This document shows positions 23,674 through 33,644 of a stretch of DNA of 64,000 nucleotides, one piece after another. Each line of letters begins with the position of its first letter. Position 1 is the stretch's first letter. The stretch is from Tomocerus qinae (Eukaryota; Arthropoda; Collembola; Entomobryomorpha; Tomoceridae): assembly GCA_020055645.1 (NCBI GenBank), contig CM034547.1, positions 45,152,409 through 45,216,408 of the forward strand. The letters are read 5' to 3'. The position numbers and the translations under genes are program-made. Under the pieces are notes generated by a model that saw only the letters and a program-made list of their open reading frames with translations, did no database searches and was not told the origin of the DNA.

Positions 23674-24410
23674 ACGTTGATACGTCATGGGCGTATGAAT
23701 TTTGAAGAGATGTTTATCAAACCTTACTATATGCTACCTATAATCAATACCTACTTCACGTAAATAATTATAGCATAAAACCGAACGTACAGATGTTCAC
23801 CAAACTTTCATAATTTGAGCATTATGTGTGTGGCTAAAACATATAAAAAATGCAGACGTTGATACGACATGGACGTATGAATTTTGAAGAGATGTTTATC
23901 AAACCCTACTATATGCTAACTATAATCAATACCTACTTCACGTAAATAATTATAGCATAAAACCGAACGTACAGATGTTCACCAAACTTTCAGAATTTGT
24001 GCATTATATGAATGGCTAAAACATATAAAAAATACAGACGTTGATACGACATGGACGTATGAATTTTGAAGAGATGTTTATCAAACCCTACTATATGCTA
24101 TCTATAATCAATACCTACTTCACGTAAATAATTATAGCATAAAACCGAACGTACAGATGTTCACCAAAATTTCAGAATTTGTGCCTTATATGAGTGGCTA
24201 AAACATATAAAAAATACAGACGTTGATACGACATGGACGTATGAATTTTGAAGAGATGTTTATCAAACCCTACTATATGCTAACTATAATCAATACCTAC
24301 TTCACGTAAATAATTATAGCATAAAACCGAACGTACAGATGTTCACCAAAATTTCAGAATTTGTGCCTTATATGAGTGGCTAAAACATATAAAAAATACA
24401 GACGTTGATA
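23674..24410. repeat. 182-bp tandem repeat, four units
   Basis: ACGTTGATACG starts at 23674, 23856, 24038, 24220 and 24402, which is exactly 182 bp each time, with very high identity. The unit contains AAAACCGAACGTACAGATGTTCACCAAACTTTCAGAATT. This aligns with the element's own subterminal region (AAAACCGAGCGTACGGATTTTGATCAAACTTT...), so the array probably arose by amplifying that end. Confidence 0.9.
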
Positions 24411-24419
24411 AAAAAATAC

Positions 24420-25402
24420 AGATATTTTTATTTTAAAACCATTGACTTGTCAATTCCCATTTGGTCCACAAGTTGTGGAGATGCAGGAAAAACCCGGTTT
24501 GAAGGGAAAACCTGCACCAAATTGACTTATTTCATGACTATAAATTACAAAAGCTGATAAATTTATAAAATTTTCGCTGGGCATGTCCTCATGGTCAGCA
24601 AACAGATTGTCGTTGTCTTCAACATTGATTTTAAAGTGAGCGTCGTCTGTGTTAAAAAGATAAAAAGGCACATTCAAAGCCAATCCAGGTAAACGACTTT
24701 TTGCTAAGATTAAAATTACAAAATTGTCCAACCTATGAATTTCTATGCATCACATGCAAAAAATATCTTTCAAAAGTAACTGTCATCATTTCTATCGTTT
24801 TAATGCCATCTGTGTGAAAGCGGAATTAGACAAATAATGTTTAGAATAATTTCTTCTATCTGTTGACCAACAAACGTAAAATAATTAGATCAAACCTTAC
24901 TAAACTTTGGCTACCTTACCCACTTCCATTACCTAAAGTGCAACAATTGACTGTTTATCAGGTTAATTTATAACAAAAGTAAATTACAGTCTTTGTTCGT
25001 CACCCTATTCGGGTTGTCACACTGCCAGTAATAAGTAATGGTCGTGGGTTGTCTCCTTACTGGCATTAACGAACGCACCTTACGTAACCAATGTCAATAT
25101 TACCAATTGTATACCATTTCCAGAGTCCCCCACTTGTATGAACATCATTAGAGGTGAAAATTATTGAGTTATACATTTACCTTTTGTGCCGGTAAGGATA
25201 ATATTTATAATTTTTATTTAAATTGAGTTAAAAATAGGTTGTACGCTTTTCCAATGTACGCAATGTAGTTATGCAATGTAATGCAAAGTTACGCAATGTA
25301 GTTCCAATGTAGTTATGCACGCAATCTAGTGAAGGTAAGGCCCCATATCTGCAACACTTTAAAGCAAATCATTACTACGAAAATTCGGTATTGAAAATTG
25401 TT
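24420..25402 (-). other. Helentron 3' spacer
   Basis: AT-rich region downstream of the Helentron gene. A 93-codon minus frame at 24450-24731 (AKSRLPGLALNVPFYLF...) has no motif I recognise. Nothing else is supported. Confidence 0.4.
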
Positions 25403-25729
25403 TTACAAATTTAATTGGTTAAGGATCAACTGCCCAGACACAGTGCTATTTAGCAAAATCTGGAAAATCTGCTCTCTGAAATTATAAATCGATTGAGCGT
25501 TGACATCTGAAACATTTAAACCACTTAAAGATTGTTCCAATAATTTTAGAAGGAAACAACCACAGTCATACCCATTAATCTGAATAGGGTGGCTGAAAAT
25601 TAAATTATTTTCCCAACATTCTGGTAAAATACCAAGAACGGAATGCAAAACAATTTTTAATTGGGACAAATGTTCATCAATATTAACATGACCGGGTAAA
25701 GAATCCATTACTGTTAATATAAAAGTCAA
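25403..25729 (-). pseudogene. Ulp1/C48 protease C-terminal half of the Helentron protein
   Basis: 108 codons in a frame offset from the main ORF. The sequence ILTVMDSLPGHVN followed by HPIQINGYDCGCFLL is the Asp...Gln...Cys part of the Ulp1/SENP (peptidase C48) site. The matching His is the last residue of the main ORF (NHIDH). The break falls in the codon after that His, where families usually have Trp, and is consistent with loss of one base. It is therefore the continuation of the large protein and not a separate gene. Confidence 0.7.
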
Positions 25730-28700
25730 TGGTCAATGTGATTTGAAGGTAGGTATATGGTGGAATTTCGTAATTTATCTATATTTCCTATTAGATAATC
25801 AGGAAACATTTCTTCCACAGCTTGATAACACCCGTTTTGACCGCGGTAAAAGAAATAACTATCTAATATATAGTGGTTGGCAGTGTTTATGGAAGTCAAT
25901 AAGTACTTGGCATAGGCATTGATCACTAAATCGTCTAGCCACTGCCCTTCATGCAAAGTAGCTATAGATTTTCTACTGCCTACATAGTTCCCATATTTAA
26001 AAACAATTGCGTCATACTCAACTTCTATTGGCTGTGGAATAATTTTAGTAGATTTGCTGATACTGCAGTTAGTCATCTCGATGGCATCAACCTTGACATC
26101 AACCAAATCATTGACTGATAGTTTCTTTAGGTCATCAATCATAAGCATACTATTATCAATCACCCAGGACATCATTATAGGCTTATGATGACTGAAATAG
26201 CTTTCCGCGTACCAGCAATTCAATTCTGAGATATTACTAAAGCAAATATCAATTTGGGAATCACTATTTGTCGAATATTGGCCGATTTTACACTTCAAAT
26301 TTAGATTAAAAGCGCTCATTAACTTCACAAATTCCGAACAACAGGATTTTGTGAGGTCAATGTTAAAATCCCCAACTACTATCAACATCTGCCCAATAAA
26401 ATATTTTTGTAGTATATCATTTAAGAAGGATAGGAATTCGGTGACAACAACCTTTGGCGATTTATACCCATAAAGGATATCAACTTTTTCAATAGTCATC
26501 AAACCAAACTCAACCAACCCTCCTATAAACGATTTACTGAACATTTCTGTTTTTCTAATGGAGTGGGAAGATAAGTTATTTTTAAGCGCATAAAGCCCAT
26601 GTGGCTTCCTTACTGCACTACAGCAGTCCATTTTATTTACAAGGGAATAGTTGGGCATTGAGAATTTATCAGTATCAAGGGTCCAAGATTCACAAAAAAG
26701 CAAAGCATCCAAGTTTTGATATTGGTCGTCGACTTTGATATCATCAAAGTGACTGTTCAAACTTTGGATGTTGTGAAACAACAATGTAATCGTTGACTTT
26801 GACAATTTATCGGGTAAAGGATAGTTAAAAGCTACTCTTTTTTCCCTCAACCTACTCATTTCCAATTCAACTATATCAAAACCTGAAGCAGGCATTGGAG
26901 CAGTAAATTGTCCTTCCAAATATAGTCCAGATAATTTAGTTGCTCTACTACAGGCGACATACAAAGCAGCTCTTGTTAATCCTTTTCGTAAATGGACTGC
27001 TACAGATTCATAAGTTGCTCCTTGAGATTTGTGCATGGTAATAGCTTCAGCAGGTACCAAGGGAAATTGACTTCTTACAACCTGAATGTCCCGTCCTGGC
27101 CAACTCTTGATGATTTTATTTGTCGTCTTTACTGGAGTCCAGTTCCTTTCCAAAACATTGGGTATTTTGTTGTTTGCGGCTCTGCATTCTTGACCAACTT
27201 CCCTTGAATCAAATTCAATTAAAGCTATCATAGGAATTTTTTGACCATTTGTTAAATTTCCATATATGATTTGTTTTAAAATTCCTGAAGCTCCATTAAC
27301 CAATCCATCCCGCGTGTTAACATTTATTGTCATCATATATTTGGCATTAATCTTCAACAGCAATTCATAGGGCAATCCTTGGCTCTCACGAACATTTAAA
27401 TTTCGTGCACTTTCCAGAATGGCTTCTTTATCCTTTTGACTTTTTCCTTGGCATTTGTCTCTTGCAGTAGAGATTATTCCTTCAGTCACCATTTTCTCCA
27501 ATACGTTTTGATTGTAAATTTTGACACTTTCATTATCATAGTAAAGATGCACAGCTTCAAGAGGGATTGTTTTGGGATCTTTGATTTCTCTATCCTTGAA
27601 TAGCACAATATCTTCTTCAAGCATTTTTCCAATCGACATCCTGTTCAAAGCGTTTGCAAACCGTAGGTCATCTTTTTGACGCATAACTTCTGAGAGTTCA
27701 AAAAGTTTGAATGGCTCCCAAAACAAATTCCCAGATATAGCCTGTAGATCTTTTAATTTATCAAATATATATTTTCCACCAACTGGCTTAAATTGATGAA
27801 AGTCGCCAACTAATAAAATACTTATGCCTCCAAATAATTTGTTATTTGTAAATATTTGTTTAAGTCTATTGTCTATTTGAATAAACATATTCAAACTTAC
27901 CATTGATACTTCATCAATAATTACTAATTTAAGGTCTCTTAATTTACAAAAAAGAGTATTGCAAAAATCATGCGTTAACTTTGGTATTTGTTTTGTAAAT
28001 TGACTTAATGGCAAACAGAATGTTTCATGTAAAGTACTTCCTTTTATATTGTACACCGCTTTACCTGTCGGTGCGCACAATAAAATTTTTACCGTATCCG
28101 GGGTGGCTCCAGGTAGGGAATTGAGATATCGCAAAGAGGATTGTACTATTGCTTTAATCAAATGACTTTTACCAGTACCGGCACCACCTGTCACAAACTC
28201 ATAAGAAGGATTTTCGTTGACCTTTAAACAGTTAAGCCTGTGGTACATGAACCTTCTTTGTTCTTTGTTCAAGGATCTCATTAAAACAACAAAGTCTTCA
28301 TTTGGTAAAACATTTGGAATATTAAATACCTTTGTCCTGTCTTTCTCATCAGTAAAATCGCCATTATTATTTACCATGTTACCGCAAGGTATGTCTAGGA
28401 TTACACTTTCCATTTGGCCTTCCGTATGGTAGTCGTCTTCGCTGCTCTCGTCTTCAATATCATCCAAATCCATATCTTCAATATTTGCTTGCTTTTCGTA
28501 TTCGCTTCTCTTACTTCCAATCGTTTGCAAATTAAGGGTATACAGATTCTTTATGTCAACTGAAATCAACTCTTTCTCTTCATCCCTCCAAGGTAGATAT
28601 AACATTAATTGTTCCCGATAGTAATTTTCTTCATCATGATATTTATTGTATCTTCTATATCTTATCACCTTCGGCTTCTTCCTTTTTTTGATATAGCCAG

Positions 28701-31700
28701 AATTATCTTGCAGTTTCAGAACTGTCGCCGTGTCCTCCTCATCTTCTGATTGTTCATTGTCATCTTCGTTATTATTCTCAAAATTCGATTCCTTACGTAC
28801 AATAGCTCGTTTGCTTTTCGAAAACGTGTAATATGCCGCAAAATCAGCCAGGCATAAATACTCCAAATTGGTAGGTCTTTGACAGTAATGTTCCAACAAA
28901 CCAGGAATCAGTACATCTGTAGAATCAGGACTCAACTTCTCCAATTCTTCCATTGATTTAGCGAATCTCACTCTCTGTTCTCTTTCACCAGTTGAAATGA
29001 ATGTTGTACTTCTACTGCACATGCTGAGAGGAATACATAGAATAGTATACGCAGCCTCTTGTGCCGACACCTCCGTGGAATTCAAAAAGACGCTGGCCAC
29101 TTTTCGCAGCTTCTGTTGAATGGTAGCATTACCGTACTCCACATCATCCACCACAGCTTTGAGTAATTTCGACATCCCGCGACATGATTTAGAAATATAA
29201 GACACACAGTATTTAGCACAAGCATAAGAGTCCAAAATAAACTGAATATCCATATTAGACCTCCATAAAGAAGCCATTTTTAAATTGTAAGCGTTTTCGA
29301 AGACGGAATCTACATTCCGCTTTAAAAACACTGTTGGTCTTTTAATGGCATTCCTAATGCACATTAAATAAGTCTTTTCATCTAATTTACAAAGCGAAAG
29401 AAAGTCGTCATATGAAATATTAATATTTTGTTTGTCTTTATGCATTTTTGTCAATAACTCCTTTACAGTAATAGCAGTTTTAGTCAGATTTTGTCTTATA
29501 TTTTTAGGAACATCGTCAGGTAACGGCAGAAAAATATTAGTTTCCTTCAAAGGAAAATAAGGCATACCGAACCTACAAATTACTCCACTTTTTGTTTTCC
29601 TTTCACAAGTTGAGGTGTGCTTGTGGCCTTGATGGATGACGTCGTCGACATCTGCTTGACACTGAATAAACTGATCAATAAAAGAAATACAAGCTCCGTT
29701 AATTTCAGTGCCACCCATATCATTAAATTTCGGAGACCCTTCCAACCAGAATAGTCCGTGCATATGAGGTGAACCTCTATGCTGAAATTCTATTCGGTAG
29801 AAGAAGTCCTTTACCAAGTACCCAGAAAAAGCGCCACCAGGAGATAATAAAATGTACTTCTTCCATTTTCTCAGACGCCAATCAAAATATCTTGCACAAG
29901 TTATAGGATCTCTTCGGATTAAGTCCGCCTTTCTTTGGTATGGTAGGGCAGCAGCTTTCTCTTCGGTAATAACCAGTTGGTCCAAAACTAGACTGAGTAT
30001 CACTATCAGTTCAGGCCAATGCGTTTCTGCTGCAGACAAAGTTATGAAAAAAGTTGGAATACCCAATTGACGAATCATTGCCATTAAATTATTTTGTTTC
30101 TGTTCCCAGTATGCAGGAGATGATCTGATTTGTTTCAGCATACGATATCCATCGTCATGTTGTACCAAGTTATTGACATATTCATTCGACTTCATTTCAG
30201 CAGCTGTAATAGTACCGCACTTCTTTTTTCGAAGACAAATAGAAATTAAGTTAGACACTTTATGAGTTTGTAATACTTTAAAAGAATATAATAATTTGAC
30301 TGGTATACAACCCCTCCGATCAGACCTCCTAGCTTCTGATTTGGCTATCTCTCCATAGCTTGGTTTTATCTTGAATTTCCTCTTCCGTCCGCAATAAATA
30401 GTTGGAAATGCTAGTTCCTCAGCATTCATGTCATTGATCAAGGAAAGAGGTCTTTTATTTTCTCCTGGTGCGTATCTTTTTGCTTGATTTCCATTTAATT
30501 CTTCAATATTGAATAACAGAGTCTCGTTTCCTCCTGGATTTATTTCTTCTTCTTCATTATTGTCATCTTTTTCAACATTTCCACCCTCTTTATTTGGCTT
30601 GTCGCTTTCATCGACAATAAAATCTACTGTATCCGTGGATAGTCTATTTTCCCAATTTTCCGACAAAGTAACTTGTTCTTCTAAGTAAATTTCCGTCGTA
30701 CATAAGTATTTACACGCATTGTAAACTTTAGCCGGTCTGATTGTCTCAAACATGTAAGGATTTTTATAGCACAAACGCCTCAACAATTGTAATTGAATTA
30801 CACTGGTTTCATTAAATTTTCTAGGAAGAACTTTTGCTGTTTCTTCAATTGTATTTAAAATATTGATTACATTACCTTTTAATCCATACTGGTTACCCAC
30901 TCCCAAATTTCTAATTTGCATAAATGGTAGACGTAAAGCACATAGCCGTTCCTCTAATTGCGTCAAACCTTTAAGTACATCTGGGACATCTACGTAAGCG
31001 AATCCATTAAAAGCAGCCAGTTTTGGAATTTTACCATTGTTGATTCCAACCCAACAAGTAAAGCACACTTTTCCGTTTTCATTAGAAATAACTTTTGTCA
31101 AAAAGTCTTCCTTGAGTCCTTTGGATTTGAGATAATCCATTCTCAACCTACGAATAGAATCTGGAAACCACAATCCATTACAACAACAACAAACAAACGT
31201 CGGCCCATGTTTAATGTTATCAATAAATGTGTTACTACAATCATCCCAATTGTCGAAATTTCGTTTTGCTCTTTTCATTTGAGTGTTTCTTGTTTGCTCG
31301 TGGTTTTTAAAATCAGTGTCCATTCTTTTATCTACTTTCCGTTTAACATCACGCTTCCGTTCTTCTCCCAAAAAGTTTTCATTTTTTCGTAGTTCCCCTT
31401 TCCTCTTTACATCTCGCTTTCGTTCTTCTTCCAAAAAGTTTTCATTTTTTCGTAGTTCCCCTTTCCTCTTTACATCACGCTTTCGTTCTTCTCCCAAAAA
31501 GTTTTCATTTTTTCGTAGTTCACCTTTCCTCTTTACATCACGCTTTCGTTCCTTTTCCAAGTATTCTTCATTTTGTCGCTGTGCCGATTTTCTTTGAATA
31601 TCGCGCCGGCGTTCCTCTTCTAAAAGAATTTCATCCTTTCGATCGGCTATTTTTCTCTCTACGTCACGCTTTCGTTCTTCTTCCAAATGGTTTTCATTTT

Positions 31701-31962
31701 GTCGTAATAAGGCCATTCTTCTAGCGGCATTTTGATTTTCTGCTTTCAAATGCTCTTCATTTTGTCGTTGTTTTGCTTTCCTAACAACATCCCGATTTCT
31801 TTCTGCTTTAAGATAGGAGTCATCTTTCCTCAGTTGATTCATTTTAATAGCAGCGTTTATCCTGTTTTGTTCGGCATATTCAGAATCAAGTCTCTTGTTT
31901 GCCATAATAATTTTTCGTTCATGCATTCTTGATCTTATACTTTTCTTATTAGTTTTAGGCAT
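25726..31962 (-). CDS. Helentron RepHel-endonuclease-protease polyprotein
   Basis: About 2078 residues from the ATG at 31962; the open frame begins a little further upstream. Residues 20-250 are charged 21-residue repeats. The Rep nuclease has the HUH motif HRGSPHMHGLFWLEG at about 727 and the two-Tyr motif YCVSYISK at about 920. A PIF1-type superfamily 1 helicase follows: Walker A GGAGTGKS about 1262, Walker B IIDEVSM about 1350, GDFHQFKPV, and HKSQG with ALYVACSRA about 1645. Next comes an exonuclease-endonuclease-phosphatase fold (FHNIQSLN 1731, CESW, GDFNID 1864, SQIDICFSN, then SHHKP where SDH is usual). The C-terminus starts a Ulp1-like domain (QWLDDLVINAYAKYLL, about 2005) and stops by frameshift. 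Rep-helicase-endonuclease order defines Helentrons. The protein would nick and unwind element DNA for replicative transposition. Confidence 0.9.
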   Translation of the reverse strand: MPKTNKKSIRSRMHERKIIMANKRLDSEYAEQNRINAAIKMNQLRKDDSYLKAERNRDVVRKAKQRQNEEHLKAENQNAARRMALLRQNENHLEEERKRDVERKIADRKDEILLEEERRRDIQRKSAQRQNEEYLEKERKRDVKRKGELRKNENFLGEERKRDVKRKGELRKNENFLEEERKRDVKRKGELRKNENFLGEERKRDVKRKVDKRMDTDFKNHEQTRNTQMKRAKRNFDNWDDCSNTFIDNIKHGPTFVCCCCNGLWFPDSIRRLRMDYLKSKGLKEDFLTKVISNENGKVCFTCWVGINNGKIPKLAAFNGFAYVDVPDVLKGLTQLEERLCALRLPFMQIRNLGVGNQYGLKGNVINILNTIEETAKVLPRKFNETSVIQLQLLRRLCYKNPYMFETIRPAKVYNACKYLCTTEIYLEEQVTLSENWENRLSTDTVDFIVDESDKPNKEGGNVEKDDNNEEEEINPGGNETLLFNIEELNGNQAKRYAPGENKRPLSLINDMNAEELAFPTIYCGRKRKFKIKPSYGEIAKSEARRSDRRGCIPVKLLYSFKVLQTHKVSNLISICLRKKKCGTITAAEMKSNEYVNNLVQHDDGYRMLKQIRSSPAYWEQKQNNLMAMIRQLGIPTFFITLSAAETHWPELIVILSLVLDQLVITEEKAAALPYQRKADLIRRDPITCARYFDWRLRKWKKYILLSPGGAFSGYLVKDFFYRIEFQHRGSPHMHGLFWLEGSPKFNDMGGTEINGACISFIDQFIQCQADVDDVIHQGHKHTSTCERKTKSGVICRFGMPYFPLKETNIFLPLPDDVPKNIRQNLTKTAITVKELLTKMHKDKQNINISYDDFLSLCKLDEKTYLMCIRNAIKRPTVFLKRNVDSVFENAYNLKMASLWRSNMDIQFILDSYACAKYCVSYISKSCRGMSKLLKAVVDDVEYGNATIQQKLRKVASVFLNSTEVSAQEAAYTILCIPLSMCSRSTTFISTGEREQRVRFAKSMEELEKLSPDSTDVLIPGLLEHYCQRPTNLEYLCLADFAAYYTFSKSKRAIVRKESNFENNNEDDNEQSEDEEDTATVLKLQDNSGYIKKRKKPKVIRYRRYNKYHDEENYYREQLMLYLPWRDEEKELISVDIKNLYTLNLQTIGSKRSEYEKQANIEDMDLDDIEDESSEDDYHTEGQMESVILDIPCGNMVNNNGDFTDEKDRTKVFNIPNVLPNEDFVVLMRSLNKEQRRFMYHRLNCLKVNENPSYEFVTGGAGTGKSHLIKAIVQSSLRYLNSLPGATPDTVKILLCAPTGKAVYNIKGSTLHETFCLPLSQFTKQIPKLTHDFCNTLFCKLRDLKLVIIDEVSMVSLNMFIQIDNRLKQIFTNNKLFGGISILLVGDFHQFKPVGGKYIFDKLKDLQAISGNLFWEPFKLFELSEVMRQKDDLRFANALNRMSIGKMLEEDIVLFKDREIKDPKTIPLEAVHLYYDNESVKIYNQNVLEKMVTEGIISTARDKCQGKSQKDKEAILESARNLNVRESQGLPYELLLKINAKYMMTINVNTRDGLVNGASGILKQIIYGNLTNGQKIPMIALIEFDSREVGQECRAANNKIPNVLERNWTPVKTTNKIIKSWPGRDIQVVRSQFPLVPAEAITMHKSQGATYESVAVHLRKGLTRAALYVACSRATKLSGLYLEGQFTAPMPASGFDIVELEMSRLREKRVAFNYPLPDKLSKSTITLLFHNIQSLNSHFDDIKVDDQYQNLDALLFCESWTLDTDKFSMPNYSLVNKMDCCSAVRKPHGLYALKNNLSSHSIRKTEMFSKSFIGGLVEFGLMTIEKVDILYGYKSPKVVVTEFLSFLNDILQKYFIGQMLIVVGDFNIDLTKSCCSEFVKLMSAFNLNLKCKIGQYSTNSDSQIDICFSNISELNCWYAESYFSHHKPIMMSWVIDNSMLMIDDLKKLSVNDLVDVKVDAIEMTNCSISKSTKIIPQPIEVEYDAIVFKYGNYVGSRKSIATLHEGQWLDDLVINAYAKYLLTSINTANHYILDSYFFYRGQNGCYQAVEEMFPDYLIGNIDKLRNSTIYLPSNHIDH
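31300..31900 (-). repeat. In-frame 63-bp coding repeats
   Basis: Units of 21 residues such as GELRKNENFL followed by EEERKRDVKRK repeat through the N-terminus. The three central units are nearly identical in DNA and the outer ones have diverged. Predicted highly charged alpha-helix or coiled coil; its role is unknown. Confidence 0.85.
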
Positions 31963-31995
31963 CCTCAAATAAGTTATGATTAAAAACCTTTTCAA

Positions 31996-32460
31996 ATTGG
32001 GAGATCTAAAATAATTCTAATACTACAATTAATACAACGCAACAATCAAACCAAATCAAATTGTAAAATTATAATTAAGTTTCACTTCAAGTTACGATAT
32101 AACCGTGAGCAGTTTATTCTTTCCCTTTATAAATCAGATCACGTCCAGACGATTAACAGACAGAAGTCAGAGTGACTATTTGTTGAAGAGTTATTAAAAT
32201 TTCAGTCGTTCCAAACCACAGACAAATTGCAGCACTGTCAAAATCTCCAATGTTGAATGAAAAAAGGATGTAAATAAGAAGGTTGTGTAGGATTGAATAA
32301 CGGAGTGGAATAAACAAAAAATGTATTGGTTACCAAGATGAACGCATATTTCAACCTATTTGGATATACAGCATGCCATATGTAGGCCAATTTCCTTATT
32401 CACTCTATTGCAGCTATTAGAAACGGTTGAAATAAAAAATATCATCTTCACTAATAATAA
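31996..32460 (-). promoter_or_regulatory. Helentron 5' leader
   Basis: AT-rich sequence between the start of the RepHel frame and the 40-bp repeats. It must hold the promoter if the element is active, but no clear TATA or initiator can be argued. Confidence 0.35.
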
Positions 32461-33361
32461 AGGTAACTTTAACATTAATGCTGAATATTAAATTCAACAT
32501 TAATACTGACTATTAAATTCAACATTAATACTGACTATTAAATTCAACATTAATGCTGACTATTAAATTTAACAGAAAATCAAAATTGATTAATAATAAC
32601 TATCAAAATTAAAAGGAAATCCGAATCGGTTAATACTGACTCTAAAAATCAAAAGAAATATTATGCCTTTTGTCCGGTAATAAATTCTATAAAGTCTATA
32701 AAAGAAAATCTAAAGTCCGTTAGAAGCGGTATGAAATATTTTATACCATTATGATAACAATTTATAGGAAACGCTATTGAAATTTTTAACACCCATTCTC
32801 TACTTTGAGTATCAAAATTAAGACAAAGTGAGCACGCGATATCTAACCAGTGGACCAATGTGGCCTATTTTCAATAGGGGTTGTCAGTGGTCCATAGACA
32901 TTAAAACATAGACATTAATTAAAAGGAAATCAAAATCGGTTAATACTGACTCTAAAAAGCAAAAGAAATATAAAATATTATATAAATAAAATATAGAAAG
33001 CGGAACATTCCGGTTGTAGTTGCTTTACTATGAAATCCAAAGTCCGTTAGAAGCGGTATGAAATATTTTATACCATTATGATAACAATTTATAGGAAACG
33101 CTATTGAAATTTTTAACACCCATTCTCTACTTTGACTATCAAAATTAAGACAAAGTGAGCGCGCGGTATCTTAGTAACCAGTGGACCAATGTGGCCTATT
33201 TTCAATAGGGGTTGTCAGTAGTCCATAGGCATTGTTTTCGCCAAGTTTGGTCAAAATCTATTAATGCGTTCGAAAGTTATCGTGTTCACTAACGGACGAA
33301 CGGACGGACGGACGGACGGACTGTGCGGTTCTATAAGCTGCCTTTTTCAGGCGAGCTAAAA
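32461..33361 (-). repeat. Helentron 5' terminal region with internal duplication
   Basis: Short run of 40-bp-type repeats (CTGACTATTAAATTCAACATTAATA), then a block starting GTCCGTTAGAAGCGGTATGAAA that is present twice about 332 bp apart (32709 and 33041). The terminal GGACGGAC run and CAGGCGAGCT follow. The second block is the one that reaches the end. Confidence 0.8.
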
Positions 33362-33630
33362 GTCATAAGATGGTACTGTTAGTAGTCCCAGTCCGGCTGT
33401 CAGATTTTCAGTAAAACTAGTAGAATTTCGACTTTCACTTAATAATAGCTGGGGATCCTTTTCTTTTAGTTTACGTAGTATGAAACCAGCAAAATATTCT
33501 TTTTCATAGAATTCACACTTTTCCTTATTTGACATTGATGTCACCGTTTCTGTCCAGTTATCAACATTAATGGTCTCTAAATCCGATATGTTCAAATCGG
33601 TAAAAACCTCTGTATCCAAATTGGGGTTAG
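33362..33630 (-). pseudogene. Unassigned ORF fragment beside the Helentron end
   Basis: 87-codon minus frame with EKEYFAGFILRKLKEKDPQL. The pattern recalls a motif of P-element/THAP9-type transposases ('Y.AG.....KL'). It is acidic at the start and has no clear beginning or end. It lies exactly between the Helentron end and an inverted derivative. Confidence 0.25.
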
Positions 33631-33644
33631 CGGTTTTACTAAAT

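Larger units (their letters stand above)
22623..33361 (-). mobile_element. Autonomous Helentron (Helitron2-type), apparently complete
   Basis: Element sense is minus: the 5' end (TTTTAGCTCGCCTGAAAAAG) is at 33361 and the 3' end (GGCTTGCTGTAGGTTTT) at 22623. The 5'-terminal AGCTCGCCTGA has its complement TCAGGCGAGCT about 28 bp inside the 3' end. This is the asymmetric terminal inverted repeat known for Helentrons. A 3' hairpin (GGCGAGC...GCTTGC) lies between that motif and the terminus. Inside are, in element order: a GGAC-rich tail region with an internal duplication (32.66-32.88 and 33.0-33.2 kb), degenerate 40-bp repeats, the large RepHel gene, about 1 kb of spacer, then 182-bp and 172-bp tandem repeats. 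The same ends bound several non-coding copies in this window. A chance join of a coding element with two derivative ends cannot be ruled out without other genomic copies. Confidence 0.7.

Noticed and set aside
30958..31597. Plus-strand ORFs rich in Phe/Ser/Arg
   Set aside because: Antisense of the charged repeats of the Helentron protein.
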